Source: Paracoccus benzoatiresistens (GTDB lineage: Bacteria > Pseudomonadota > Alphaproteobacteria > Rhodobacterales > Rhodobacteraceae). From it: a stretch of DNA of 38,364 bases. Within the stretch, counting starts at the first letter, position 1. Every line of letters starts with the position of its first letter. Location: assembly GCF_026913015.1 (NCBI RefSeq), contig NZ_JAPTYD010000035.1, positions 1 to 38,364 on the forward strand. The letters are read 5' to 3'. Positions 1 to 7,844 of this stretch are shown piece after piece. The notes below the pieces were generated by a model, which saw only the letters and a program-made list of their open reading frames with translations, was not told the origin of the DNA and made no database searches. A program made the position numbers and the translations under genes.

Positions 1-1007
1 GCCACCTTCGCATCGCCGACCATGACGGGAACGATCGGATGTTCGCCCGGCAGCAGGGCAAAGCCCGCATCGGCCAAACCCGCCCGCCAGTAGTGCGCGT
101 TGTCGAACAGTCGCTCGCGCAGGTCGTCCGCGCGTTCGACGACATCCAGCGCGACAAGGCTTGCGGCGACCACCGACGGCGGCAGGGCGTTGGAAAACAG
201 ATAGGGCCGCGCCCGCTGCCGCAGAAGATCGATCACCGGCTGCGGACCCGCGACATAGCCGCCAAGCGCCCCGCCCAGGGCCTTGCCCAACGTCCCGGTC
301 AGGATATCGACCGACACGCCGTGATGGGCCGGCGTGCCGCGCCCTTGCGGCCCCATGAAGCCGGTCGCGTGGCAATCGTCGACCATCGTCAGCGCGCCGT
401 ACCGTTCCGCAAGGGCCGTGATCTCGGGCAGCCTGGCCAGATAGCCGTCCATCGAGAAGACGCCGTCGGTGACGATCAGCACATGCCGCGCCCCGTCAGC
501 CCGCGCGGCCTGCAGCTGCGCCTCGAAATCGGCCATGTCGGAATTGGCATAGCGGTACCGCCGGGCCTTGCAGAGGCGAATTCCGTCGATGATCGATGCG
601 TGGTTCAGCGCGTCCGACACGACCGCGTCCTCGGGGCCCAGCAGCGGCTCGAACAGGCCGCCATTGGCATCGAAGCACGACGCGAAGAGGATCGAATCGT
701 CGGTTCCCAGAAACCGGGCGATCCGCGCCTCCAGCTTGCGATGGATGTCCTGGGTTCCGCAGATGAAGCGGACCGAGGCCATTCCGAAGCCGTATTGCTC
801 CAGGGCCTGATGCGCCGCCGCGATCAGTTCCGTGTCGTCGGCAAGCCCCAGATAATTGTTGGCGCACAGGTTGAGCAGCGGCCGCCCATCCACCGAAACA
901 TGAGCCGACTGCGGCGAGGTGATCAGCCGTTCGCGCTTGCGCAGACCGGCTTCCTCGAGACTCGCAAGGGTTTCACCGATATGATGCAGAAAGTCGACGC
1001 GCGACAT
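1..1007 (-). CDS. kbl: Glycine C-acetyltransferase (2-amino-3-ketobutyrate CoA ligase), C-terminus cut by window edge
   Basis: PLP-dependent alpha-oxoamine synthase that cleaves 2-amino-3-ketobutyrate with CoA to glycine and acetyl-CoA, the second step of threonine breakdown. The start ATG at 1007-1005 follows a GAGAGG ribosome site and begins MSRVDFLHHIGETL. Family marks are CANNYLGLADD near residue 47, the FGMASVRFICGTQDIH segment, the DDCHATGF aspartate motif and the PLP lysine K242 in TGTLGKALGG, close to K244 of E. coli Kbl. About 335 codons are present and roughly 60 should lie left of base 1. The CANNYLG segment and neighbouring sequence favour Kbl over 5-aminolevulinate synthase or BioF. 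Threonine dehydrogenase (tdh), its usual partner, is not in the window and could lie to the left. Two 21-bp-spaced direct repeats lie upstream. Confidence 0.88.
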   Translation of the reverse strand, partial: MSRVDFLHHIGETLASLEEAGLRKRERLITSPQSAHVSVDGRPLLNLCANNYLGLADDTELIAAAHQALEQYGFGMASVRFICGTQDIHRKLEARIARFLGTDDSILFASCFDANGGLFEPLLGPEDAVVSDALNHASIIDGIRLCKARRYRYANSDMADFEAQLQAARADGARHVLIVTDGVFSMDGYLARLPEITALAERYGALTMVDDCHATGFMGPQGRGTPAHHGVSVDILTGTLGKALGGALGGYVAGPQPVIDLLRQRARPYLFSNALPPSVVAASLVALDVVERADDLRERLFDNAHYWRAGLADAGFALLPGEHPIVPVMVGDAKV

Positions 1008-1078
1008 GGGTGCCTCTCAACCTGGAGCGTGTATCGTCGTCGCAATGGCGCCTTTCGTCAATATAAAAGATACTTGTC

Positions 1079-1110
1079 CGTTATTACGGAATCGTAGTCG
1101 GTTATCACGG
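1079..1110 (-). promoter_or_regulatory. Two direct repeats spaced 21 bp upstream of kbl
   Basis: CGTTATTACGG at 1079-1089 and GGTTATCACGG at 1100-1110 match at 9 of 11 positions and are exactly 21 bp apart, two helical turns. The first is also the core of a dyad (TCCGT-N4-ACGGA, 1077-1090). They lie 72-103 bp upstream of the kbl start, which suits an activator or Lrp-like site. The regulator is unknown. Confidence 0.45.
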
Positions 1111-1160
1111 TTGGTCGGTGGTTGGACGTTCCTTTGTCCGATGGACAGCCCGGCCGCCCG

Positions 1161-1478
1161 TCAGCAACCGATCTGGGTTGTCCACCGGTTCAGCGTTGCC
1201 GATCTGCCCAACTCCTGCGCCAGGCAGGACAGGTCGGCTTGGCCGTCGTCCCTGAGGACGCAGTAGACATTTCCATTGGCGCCTGCCTTCAGCGTCACCA
1301 TCCGCAGCCCGGCGGCCTCCAGGATCTGACACAGCGCGGCAAGGCTTGCGAGGCCGGGACAATCGAGTTCCAGATGAAAACTGATCTGCGAACCTGGAAA
1401 GTCCCGCCTGTGCTGGGCAACTTCCTTGATGGGCACCGTGACGGCGGTGATTGGGGCTTGGGTTGCCACGTCCTTCAT
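1161..1478 (-). CDS. Small ACT-like domain protein of unknown function
   Basis: A 105-residue soluble protein. The start ATG at 1478 is chosen because AGAAGGAGAGG sits just upstream; a longer in-frame reading back to 1643 lacks such a site. Residues 32-100 alternate strand and helix in the beta-alpha-beta-beta-alpha-beta order of ACT-type regulatory domains: ISFHLELDCPG, then LASLAALCQILEAAGL, RMVTLKAG, NVYCVLRDDG, ADLSCLAQELG and LNRWTTQIG. No catalytic motif is visible. ACT domains usually bind small ligands, often amino acids, so a regulatory role beside kbl is possible but is an inference. It has its own promoter-like site about 130 bp upstream and is separated from kbl by about 150 bp, so it may not be in the kbl transcript. 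Confidence 0.6.
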   Translation of the reverse strand: MKDVATQAPITAVTVPIKEVAQHRRDFPGSQISFHLELDCPGLASLAALCQILEAAGLRMVTLKAGANGNVYCVLRDDGQADLSCLAQELGRSATLNRWTTQIGC

Positions 1479-1606
1479 TGGCCTCTCCTTCTGGCAAAAG
1501 CATTCTTGCCAGGCGTTCTGGAAGACGACCGGTCGGCCTCTTCGCTTTAGCTGCACTTGTTTCGCGCCCGCAAGCTGATGCTCAAATCGGCGCGTTGGTG
1601 ATTTCC

Positions 1607-1635
1607 CATATAGCGGCAATAATTCCGCTATACAA
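1607..1635 (-). promoter_or_regulatory. Promoter with a perfect dyad spanning -35 to -10, for the ACT-like gene
   Basis: On the minus strand TTGTAT (plus 1635-1630) and TATATG (plus 1612-1607) are separated by 17 bp, a sigma70-like arrangement. A perfect 8-bp inverted repeat, TATAGCGG (1609-1616) and CCGCTATA (1625-1632) with an 8-bp centre, fills the space between them. A regulator bound there would contact both promoter elements. The start codon is about 130 bp downstream. Confidence 0.55.
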
Positions 1636-1768
1636 GAAAACACTTGCCGGCTGCACGGACGGTGGCCGGTTGGTTGACTTTTATCGAGTCAACGCACCGC
1701 TCCGGTTCCTTGAAGCTGTCCGCAAAGGGGCTGCTTGTCAGCTTGTGACCGGCAGCATCCGGCCTGCC

Positions 1769-3517
1769 TCATAGCCCCGATCCGCAGGCAGCCAATGCCG
1801 CGGCTGGCTTTGTCAGGTTTGTCCAGGCATCGTATTGCGACAGGAAGACGCGGCCGTTCAGGTGGTCCAGGAAATGTGTCTTCTTCAGGCGGTCCATGAC
1901 CGGACCCTTGACCTCGGACAGGTGCAGGCCGATGCCGGTCTCTTTCAGGCGGTGGTTGATCGCCTCGAGGCTTTCAAGCGCGGAATAGTCGATCTCGTTC
2001 ATGGCCGAGCACATCAGCACCACATGCCGGACCGCGCGCCGCCTTGCCACAAGATCCTGGATCAGATCCTCGAGAAAGCGGGCATTGACGAAATAGAGGC
2101 TTTCATCGACGCGCAGGGTCAGCACCGCAGGGTCGGTTATCACGTCGTGCCGCAGCACGTTGCGGAAATGATTGGTCCCAGGCACCAGCCCGACCTCGGC
2201 GACATGGGGCCTTGAGGTCTTGTAGAGATGCAGGCCCACCGACAGGATCACGCCCGAAGCGATGCCGGCCTCGACGCCCCAGGCCAGGGTCAGCACGATC
2301 GTGGTGACGACAGCGGCAAAATCGGCGCGCGAATAGCGGAATGTCCGAGCCAGGATCGCAAAATCGACTAGGCTGAGGACCGCCACGATGATGGTTGCGG
2401 CCAAGGTTGCGGTGGGCAGGTAATGGATCAACGGGGTCAGCAGCAGTGCAGCAATGGCCAGTCCCACGGCGGTCAGGACACCGGCGGCCGGGGTCGCGGC
2501 CCCCGCGTCGAAGTTCACGACCGAGCGGGCAAAGCCGCCGGTGACGGGATAGCCGCCGGTGAAGGCGGCGCCGAGGTTGGCCATCCCCAGACCGATCAGT
2601 TCCTGGTCAGGATCAATGCGCTGGCGGCGCTTTGCGGCCAGGGTCTGCGCGATCGAGATGGATTCGACAAAGCCGATGATCGAGATCAGGATGGCGGGGG
2701 CAGCCAGCTGGCGGATCAGATCGGGCATAAGGGCTGGCATTGTCAGAGGTGGCAGCCCCTGGGGGACCGCCCCGACGATGGCCACGCCGCGATCGGCCAG
2801 GCCGAAGGCCCAGACGGACAGGGTCGTGACCACGACCGCCGCGACGGGGCCGGACTTGGCCCCGATGTCGGCCAGCAGTGGTCCGGCCCCCATCCGCCGG
2901 AGAATCGGCTTCAGCCCGCGTCGAACCCAGAAGAGGAAGGCCGTGGAAAGAACGCCGATCGTCAGGGTGATCGGGTTCGTCTGCCCCAGATGGGCCAGGA
3001 TGGCGGGGATCATCTCGATCAGGGTATGGCCACCCGCCTCGATCCCCAGGATATGCTTCACCTGGCTTGTCGCGATCAGGATGCCGGATGCGGTGATGAA
3101 GCCCGCGATGACCGGATGGCTGAGGAAGTTGGCCAGAAAGCCCAGGCGAAAGACGCCAAGCGCCAGCAGGAACAGCCCCGACAGCGCCGCCAGCGTCAGC
3201 GCCGCCGCCGCGTATCCCGCCGTGCCCTGTTGCGCGACCTGCCCGACGGCGGTCGCCGTCATCAGCGACACCACCGCCACGGGTCCCACGGCCAGCGTTC
3301 GCGATGTGCCGAAGATCGCATAGAGGAGGAGGGGCGCAATCGAGGCATAGATCCCGGCCTCCGGTGGCAGGCCGGCCAGCATCGCATAGGCCAGCGACTG
3401 CGGGATCAGCATGATCGTCACGATCACCGCGGCCACAAGGTCGTTGGCCAGCGCCCTCCGGTCGTAGCGCCGGCCCCAGTCAAGAACCGGAAGAAAGCGG
3501 GCAAGCTTCGTGCGCAT
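1769..3517 (-). CDS. SulP-family anion permease with STAS domain
   Basis: A 582-residue inner-membrane secondary carrier of the SulP/SLC26 family, which moves sulfate or other anions by symport or exchange. The start MRTKLARFLPVLDW at 3517 is preceded by CAGGAAAT; an upstream in-frame ATG at 3655 would add an arginine-rich, non-membrane extension and is rejected. The N-terminal signature LIPQSLAYAMLAGLPPEAGIYAS is followed by about 10-12 hydrophobic segments to residue 420. A cytoplasmic STAS domain (about 435-560) follows, with the typical IDYSALESLEAI loop. The ETHE1-like gene 166 bp upstream in the same direction suggests export or uptake of a sulfur oxyanion made by that enzyme. The substrate cannot be read from sequence; bicarbonate and dicarboxylates are alternatives. 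Confidence 0.88.
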   Translation of the reverse strand: MRTKLARFLPVLDWGRRYDRRALANDLVAAVIVTIMLIPQSLAYAMLAGLPPEAGIYASIAPLLLYAIFGTSRTLAVGPVAVVSLMTATAVGQVAQQGTAGYAAAALTLAALSGLFLLALGVFRLGFLANFLSHPVIAGFITASGILIATSQVKHILGIEAGGHTLIEMIPAILAHLGQTNPITLTIGVLSTAFLFWVRRGLKPILRRMGAGPLLADIGAKSGPVAAVVVTTLSVWAFGLADRGVAIVGAVPQGLPPLTMPALMPDLIRQLAAPAILISIIGFVESISIAQTLAAKRRQRIDPDQELIGLGMANLGAAFTGGYPVTGGFARSVVNFDAGAATPAAGVLTAVGLAIAALLLTPLIHYLPTATLAATIIVAVLSLVDFAILARTFRYSRADFAAVVTTIVLTLAWGVEAGIASGVILSVGLHLYKTSRPHVAEVGLVPGTNHFRNVLRHDVITDPAVLTLRVDESLYFVNARFLEDLIQDLVARRRAVRHVVLMCSAMNEIDYSALESLEAINHRLKETGIGLHLSEVKGPVMDRLKKTHFLDHLNGRVFLSQYDAWTNLTKPAAALAACGSGL

Positions 3518-3683
3518 CGGGATTTCCTGTTTGACGCTGCCGGGACAACCGCGGCGCCCTGTTCGGTGGGGCTGGAGGCGGCCGGCGGCTGGAAGCCCAC
3601 CATCCGTTCCGGTCCCCGGCACTGTGACACACCGGCAGTTCCGCAATGACAGCACATGCCTTTTGCGGATGCGCGGCCCTTCC

Positions 3684-4571
3684 TCAAAGACCGTTGATCG
3701 GCACCTTCAGATAACGCTTGCCGCTGGCGTCGGCTGGGGGCAGTTGGCCCCCGCGCATGTTCACCTGCAGCGACGGAATGATCAGCCGGGGCATGTCCAG
3801 CGTCGCATCCCGATCGTTCCGGAGCTTGACGAACTCCTCGCGCGTCCTGCCGCCGCCGACATGAATGTTGTAGGCCCTTTCTTCGGCCACGGTCGTTTCC
3901 CAGCGGATTTCCCGTCCGTTTGGGCCGTAATCGTGGCACATGAACAGCCGCATTCCGTCCGGCAGCGCCAGCACCTTCTGGATCGAATCATACAGCGCTC
4001 CGGCGTCGCCTCCCGGGAAATCCGCCCGGGCCGAACCGCCGTCGGGCATGAACAGCGTGTCGCCGACAAAGGCCGCATCGCCCATCACATGGGTCATGCA
4101 CGCAGGCGTATGGCCGGGTGTGTCCATGGCGAAGGCTTGCATGTTGCCGATCATGTAGGTGTCGCCGTCCTCGAACAGCGCGTCGAACTGCGATCCATCG
4201 CGTTGGAACTCGGTCCCTTCGTTGAAGATCTTCCCGAAGGTTTCCTGCACGACCTTTATCCCGGCACCAATCCCGATCCTGCCGCCAAGCTGCTGCTGGA
4301 TATAGGGCGCAGCGCTGAGATGATCGGCATGGACATGGGTCTCGATGATCCATTCCAGCCGCAGGCCCATGCCGCGGACCGCGCCGATCAGCGCATCCGC
4401 GTGGTCATGGGCGATGCGCCCGGCGGCATAGTCGATATCCATCACGCTGTCGATGATGGCGCAGGCTTGCGACGTCGGATCCCTGACAATGTAGCTGATC
4501 GTATTGGTCGCCTCGTCAAAAAAGGCATGAACCTCGGGGTGGAGGGTCATATCGAGGGGAGAGGCGGACAT
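3684..4571 (-). CDS. ETHE1/Blh-like metallo-beta-lactamase-fold enzyme, probable persulfide dioxygenase
   Basis: A 295-residue cytoplasmic enzyme of the metallo-beta-lactamase superfamily. Metal-site residues are visible: THVHADH (H79, H81, D83, H84), DTPGHTPAC (H154), VGDTLF (D171) and MCHDY (H213). The ARADFPGGDA stretch at 181-190 resembles the ETHE1/sulfur dioxygenase group, which oxidises glutathione persulfide to sulfite with one iron, rather than the glyoxalase II group. Downstream in the same direction is a SulP permease, echoing the Blh operons of Agrobacterium and Xylella; their ArsR-type repressor BigR is not in this window. The iron-type site and substrate are inferred from the family. 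A lactonase or other hydrolase is the main alternative. Confidence 0.8.
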   Translation of the reverse strand: MSASPLDMTLHPEVHAFFDEATNTISYIVRDPTSQACAIIDSVMDIDYAAGRIAHDHADALIGAVRGMGLRLEWIIETHVHADHLSAAPYIQQQLGGRIGIGAGIKVVQETFGKIFNEGTEFQRDGSQFDALFEDGDTYMIGNMQAFAMDTPGHTPACMTHVMGDAAFVGDTLFMPDGGSARADFPGGDAGALYDSIQKVLALPDGMRLFMCHDYGPNGREIRWETTVAEERAYNIHVGGGRTREEFVKLRNDRDATLDMPRLIIPSLQVNMRGGQLPPADASGKRYLKVPINGL

Positions 4572-4945
4572 GCGGATCTCCGAGGTCTGAAGGCGTGGCA
4601 GGCGAAGCCGATCAGATCATGAATCGAAAGGATTGTCCGCATGCCTCTTTGCCCGGATGGCCACGCCGGTGCTGATGCTGGCCTGTTGCTGCCGGCCGTC
4701 TTCTGCGCCTAGCAAGACCGGCCGTGATGCGTTGAAGGGCCATGCGCAGGCCCCATTTATCCTGTGAGAGGCCGAGACAGGCCCGAACCCACCGGATCAC
4801 AGGCCGGACCGGCACGACCTTATGGCCAGTTGCACCATGATCTGAAGCATCGCCCATGAAAGCAGTTGTGCGGGCTGATAACGCACTTTGGACCTGCAGG
4901 CATTGTCCTGCCTGCAGGCACCGATCGCGCAAAAGGTGCCGGAGA
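4572..4945. other. Gene-poor interval between the ETHE1-like gene and the Zn dehydrogenase
   Basis: No reading frame here looks like a protein. The interval should carry the leftward promoter of the ETHE1-like gene, but I see no convincing -35/-10 pair and no AT-rich BigR-type operator. Its right end holds the hairpin at 4893-4918. Confidence 0.5.
4893..4918 (-). terminator. Strong hairpin downstream of the Zn dehydrogenase
   Basis: CCTGCAGGCA (4893-4902), a 6-nt loop and TGCCTGCAGG (4909-4918) form a perfect 10-bp stem 28 bp past the dehydrogenase stop codon. No T-run follows, so it may terminate weakly or protect the 3' end of the operon mRNA. Confidence 0.5.
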
Positions 4946-6004
4946 CTAGCCCGCGAACGAAAGCTGGACCTTCACCGCGTTGCGGCGATCCTTTGCGATG
5001 CCGAAAGCAGCTTCGGCATCGCCCAGGTCAAATGTCGATGTGATGATCGGCCTTGCATCGATAATGCGACGGTCTATCAGTCGCACAGCCTCGGCATATT
5101 CCTGCGTGAAACGATGGGTTCCGGCGAAGGTGATCTCCTTGCCGACGATCAGGTTCAACGGAATAGCAGTGTCGCCTGCAACGCCGACCGCGATCACCGT
5201 GCCTTGCGGACGCGTCGCCATGACGGCTGTCCTGATCGCCGAGGGTGCTGCGGAACACTCGAAGGTCAGGTCGAAATGCCCTTTGTCCGCCATGAAGTCG
5301 TCCAGCCGCGCAGCATCGGTCCTGATATTCACGGCGTCGGTCGCACCCATGCGACGGGCCACCTCCAGGGGATAGTCCTCGAGGTCCGTGATGATGATCT
5401 GTTCAGCCCCGGCATGACGCAGCGCAGCGACGGTCAGCGCCCCTATGGGACCGGCACCCGTCACCAGCACGCGCTTGCCCGCAAGGTTGACCGCAGTTGC
5501 CCCTGCACGGTTCAGCGCGTGAAGGCAAACGGCCAAAGGCTCGGCACAGGCCGCCTCGGCCAGCGTGACATCAGGGTTTTCCAGCCTCACGCATTGCGCG
5601 GCATCCACGACCATCGCATCGCGAAATCCGCCCTGTTCGTGTGGGAACCGCAGCGCGGAGCCGAAGAAGCGCATCGTCAAACAATGCTGCTGAAGCCCTT
5701 GGCGGCAATAGATGCAGTTGTTGCAAGGACGGCTCGGGTTCACTGCGACACGATCACCAACGGACAGTCCCTCGACGCCATCGCCCAAGGCGCGGACGGT
5801 GCCCGCGATCTCATGTCCCAGGATGATCGGCTCCTGCACGCGGATGGGGCCGAAGCCGCCATCCAGCCAGTAATGCATGTCCGATCCGCAGATCCCGCCC
5901 GCGCCCATGGCGATGAGAACCTCGCCCTTCCCGGGAGGCGCGACCTCGATTTCCTCGACGCGGAGATCATCCTTTGCATGAAGGCGGCAGATACGGGTCT
6001 TCAT
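4946..6004 (-). CDS. Zinc-dependent MDR dehydrogenase, L-idonate/L-gulonate 5-dehydrogenase type
   Basis: A 352-residue cytoplasmic NAD(P)-dependent polyol or aldonate dehydrogenase. Catalytic zinc ligands are C39 (GGICGSD), H64-E65 (GHE) and E155 (CAEPLAV). The structural zinc cysteines are C94, C97, C100 and C108, and the nucleotide fold carries GAGPIG at 183-188. The HYWLDGGFG loop and overall sequence resemble L-idonate 5-dehydrogenases. In known L-gulonate pathways a related enzyme makes D-fructuronate, which UxuB reduces to D-mannonate, the UxuA substrate. The mannonate dehydratase across the divergon fits that scheme, but no uxuB is present here. The start overlaps the dctM stop as ATGA, so it is translationally coupled and last in the operon. 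Direct oxidation of another hexonate is the alternative. Confidence 0.85.
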   Translation of the reverse strand: MKTRICRLHAKDDLRVEEIEVAPPGKGEVLIAMGAGGICGSDMHYWLDGGFGPIRVQEPIILGHEIAGTVRALGDGVEGLSVGDRVAVNPSRPCNNCIYCRQGLQQHCLTMRFFGSALRFPHEQGGFRDAMVVDAAQCVRLENPDVTLAEAACAEPLAVCLHALNRAGATAVNLAGKRVLVTGAGPIGALTVAALRHAGAEQIIITDLEDYPLEVARRMGATDAVNIRTDAARLDDFMADKGHFDLTFECSAAPSAIRTAVMATRPQGTVIAVGVAGDTAIPLNLIVGKEITFAGTHRFTQEYAEAVRLIDRRIIDARPIITSTFDLGDAEAAFGIAKDRRNAVKVQLSFAG

Positions 6005-7287
6005 GGCGTGGTTCCCATCAGGGTGGTCGGCAGCCAGGTCGCGAAAGGCGGATAATACGACACCAGGAACAGCACGATGATATTGGAGATGAGGAAGGGC
6101 ACAACCGCCCGGATCACCCCGGCCAGCGGCACCCGCGCGATGTTGCAGGCGACAAACAGGCAGACCCCGACCGGAGGGGTCGTCAGCCCGATCATCAGGT
6201 TCAAAACCGCGAAGGTGGCGAAATGCAGCGGGTCGATCCCGACGCTGGTTGCCAGACCCAGGAGCGGCACGAAGAGAATGATCAGTGCCGCAATGGTCTC
6301 CATGAACATTCCCACGATCAAAAGCAGGATGTTGATCAGCAAGATCACCAGGATCGGGTTGTCGGTAATCGTCAGGACCGAGGTGACCAGAAGCTGCGGA
6401 ATGCGCTCGGATGCCAGGATGGACCCGAACACGTTCGCAAAGCCGACAAGCGCAAGGATGCCCGCCGACGAGACAGCACTGTTGATGACGATGCGCGGCA
6501 CGGCACGAACCGGCAGTTCCCGATACACGAATGCGCCGACGACGAAGGCATAGACACATGCGACAATGGCGGTTTCGGTCGGAGTGGCGACGCCCGTCAG
6601 CAGACCGCCGATGATCAGCGCTGTCATGGCAAGGGCCCAGAAGGCCCCCAGGAAGGCTGCCAGCAATTCCCCCCAACCCTGCCAGGCCTGCCGCGGGAAA
6701 TTCCGGCGCCGCGCGATGACGAAGCAGGCGATGCCCATGCCCAGGCCCATCAGGACGCCCGGCACTGCCCCTGCGAGGAACAGTTGCCCGACCGAGATCC
6801 CTGAAAGGGCGCCCACGATGATCATCGGGACGCTGGGAGGCAGCATCGGCCCGACGGTCGAGGAAGCCGCCGTGATCGCTGCCGCGAAATCAGCAGGATA
6901 GCCCGACTTCTTCATGCCGGGAATCATGACGCCGCCGGTCGCCGCGACATCGGCCACCGCGGTGCCCGACACGCCGCCGAACAGCATCGAATCCGCGACG
7001 TTGGCCATGGCGAGCCCCCCTCGCATCCAGCCGACAAGGGCATTGGCCAGCCGGATGATGCGCTCGGTGATTCCGCCGAAGTTCATGAGGTTTCCGGCCA
7101 GGATGAAGCCCGGAATGCACAGCAGCACGAAGACATCCATTCCCGCGTACATTCGCTGCGGGATGATGACGACCGGCAGACCGGCCGCCAGGATATAGGC
7201 CAGCGACGAAAGGCCAAGGCAGACTGCCACCGGGACGCCGATCGCCAGGGTCGCGAAGAACGTGGCAATGAGCAGGAAAAGCTCCAT
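6001..7287 (-). CDS. dctM: TRAP transporter large permease DctM
   Basis: A 428-residue inner-membrane subunit of a sodium-driven TRAP carrier, normal length for the family, with about 12 hydrophobic segments. Family landmarks include GFILAGNLMNFGGITERI near residue 60, FGGVSGTAVADVAATGGVMIPGMKK near 110, PPSVPMIIVGALSG near 150 and the terminal LTTPPVGVCLFVACNIA near 375. The start ATG shares one base with the dctQ stop (TAATG), and its stop overlaps the dehydrogenase start (ATGA). With DctP and DctQ it should import the sugar acid used by the flanking enzymes. Substrate identity is inferred from context only. Confidence 0.93.
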   Translation of the reverse strand: MELFLLIATFFATLAIGVPVAVCLGLSSLAYILAAGLPVVIIPQRMYAGMDVFVLLCIPGFILAGNLMNFGGITERIIRLANALVGWMRGGLAMANVADSMLFGGVSGTAVADVAATGGVMIPGMKKSGYPADFAAAITAASSTVGPMLPPSVPMIIVGALSGISVGQLFLAGAVPGVLMGLGMGIACFVIARRRNFPRQAWQGWGELLAAFLGAFWALAMTALIIGGLLTGVATPTETAIVACVYAFVVGAFVYRELPVRAVPRIVINSAVSSAGILALVGFANVFGSILASERIPQLLVTSVLTITDNPILVILLINILLLIVGMFMETIAALIILFVPLLGLATSVGIDPLHFATFAVLNLMIGLTTPPVGVCLFVACNIARVPLAGVIRAVVPFLISNIIVLFLVSYYPPFATWLPTTLMGTTP

Positions 7288-7796
7288 TATTCGATGTCCT
7301 CGACATATTGGGGACGCCCGTCATCGACACCCGACAGCATGGCGATCATGCGCAGCAGTGCGAAAAGGCAAAGGAAGACGGACAGAACCAGGACCGAGGC
7401 GTGGATGATGTCCATCGGCCAGCGCAGGCTTGGGGATTGCTGAAAGGCACCGATCTTCGTGAATTTCCAGGCCGGCCAGATCATGATCGCGCCAAGCACC
7501 CCGGTGCAGGCAGCGGCAAGGAAGCGCATCACCCAAGCGGCCTTCTCCGATACGGTTTCCTGCAAGAGGTCCACATTGACCAACTCACCCGTGAGCAGGG
7601 ACAGCCCGACCCCGAATGCAACGAGGTAGAGAAGCAGATATCGCGACAGCTCCTCGGTCCATACGGGGGAAGGAAGGCCGAATGTTCGCGTGGTGATCTG
7701 GGTCATGACCACAGCAATCAGCGCGAAGAACAAGAGCCCCACCGCCGATCGGCAGACAAGCGCAAGCATGCGCTGCAGCAAAGCCAGAGTTTGCAT
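7287..7796 (-). CDS. dctQ: TRAP transporter small permease DctQ
   Basis: A 169-residue membrane protein with four hydrophobic segments (about residues 15-37, 50-70, 88-110 and 130-155), as in DctQ subunits. The PVWTEELSRYLLLYLVAFG stretch after segment one is the family hallmark. It pairs with the large permease through a one-base overlap. A 48-bp gap with a GC-rich hairpin separates it from dctP. Confidence 0.9.
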   Translation of the reverse strand: MQTLALLQRMLALVCRSAVGLLFFALIAVVMTQITTRTFGLPSPVWTEELSRYLLLYLVAFGVGLSLLTGELVNVDLLQETVSEKAAWVMRFLAAACTGVLGAIMIWPAWKFTKIGAFQQSPSLRWPMDIIHASVLVLSVFLCLFALLRMIAMLSGVDDGRPQYVEDIE

Positions 7797-7813
7797 CGGA
7801 TGATGTCCTTTGT

Positions 7814-7835
7814 CGGCGGCCCCCGAGAGCCGCCG
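7814..7835 (-). repeat. Intercistronic hairpin between dctP and dctQ
   Basis: CGGCGGC (7814-7820) and GCCGCCG (7829-7835) enclose 8 nt, forming a 7-bp all-GC stem just after the dctP stop. Such hairpins often raise the level of binding-protein mRNA relative to downstream permease genes by blocking 3' decay. That role is an inference here. Confidence 0.5.
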
Positions 7836-7844
7836 GTGCGGGAA

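Noticed and set aside
3518..3655. N-terminal extension of the SulP gene to an ATG at 3655
   Set aside because: The extension is arginine/glycine-rich and non-family. MRTKLARFLPVLDW at 3517 has a ribosome site and matches the family start.
4612..4932. Possible 106-residue minus-strand protein downstream of the Zn dehydrogenase
   Set aside because: Its start lies in the hairpin region with no ribosome site, and composition is arginine-rich without any domain.
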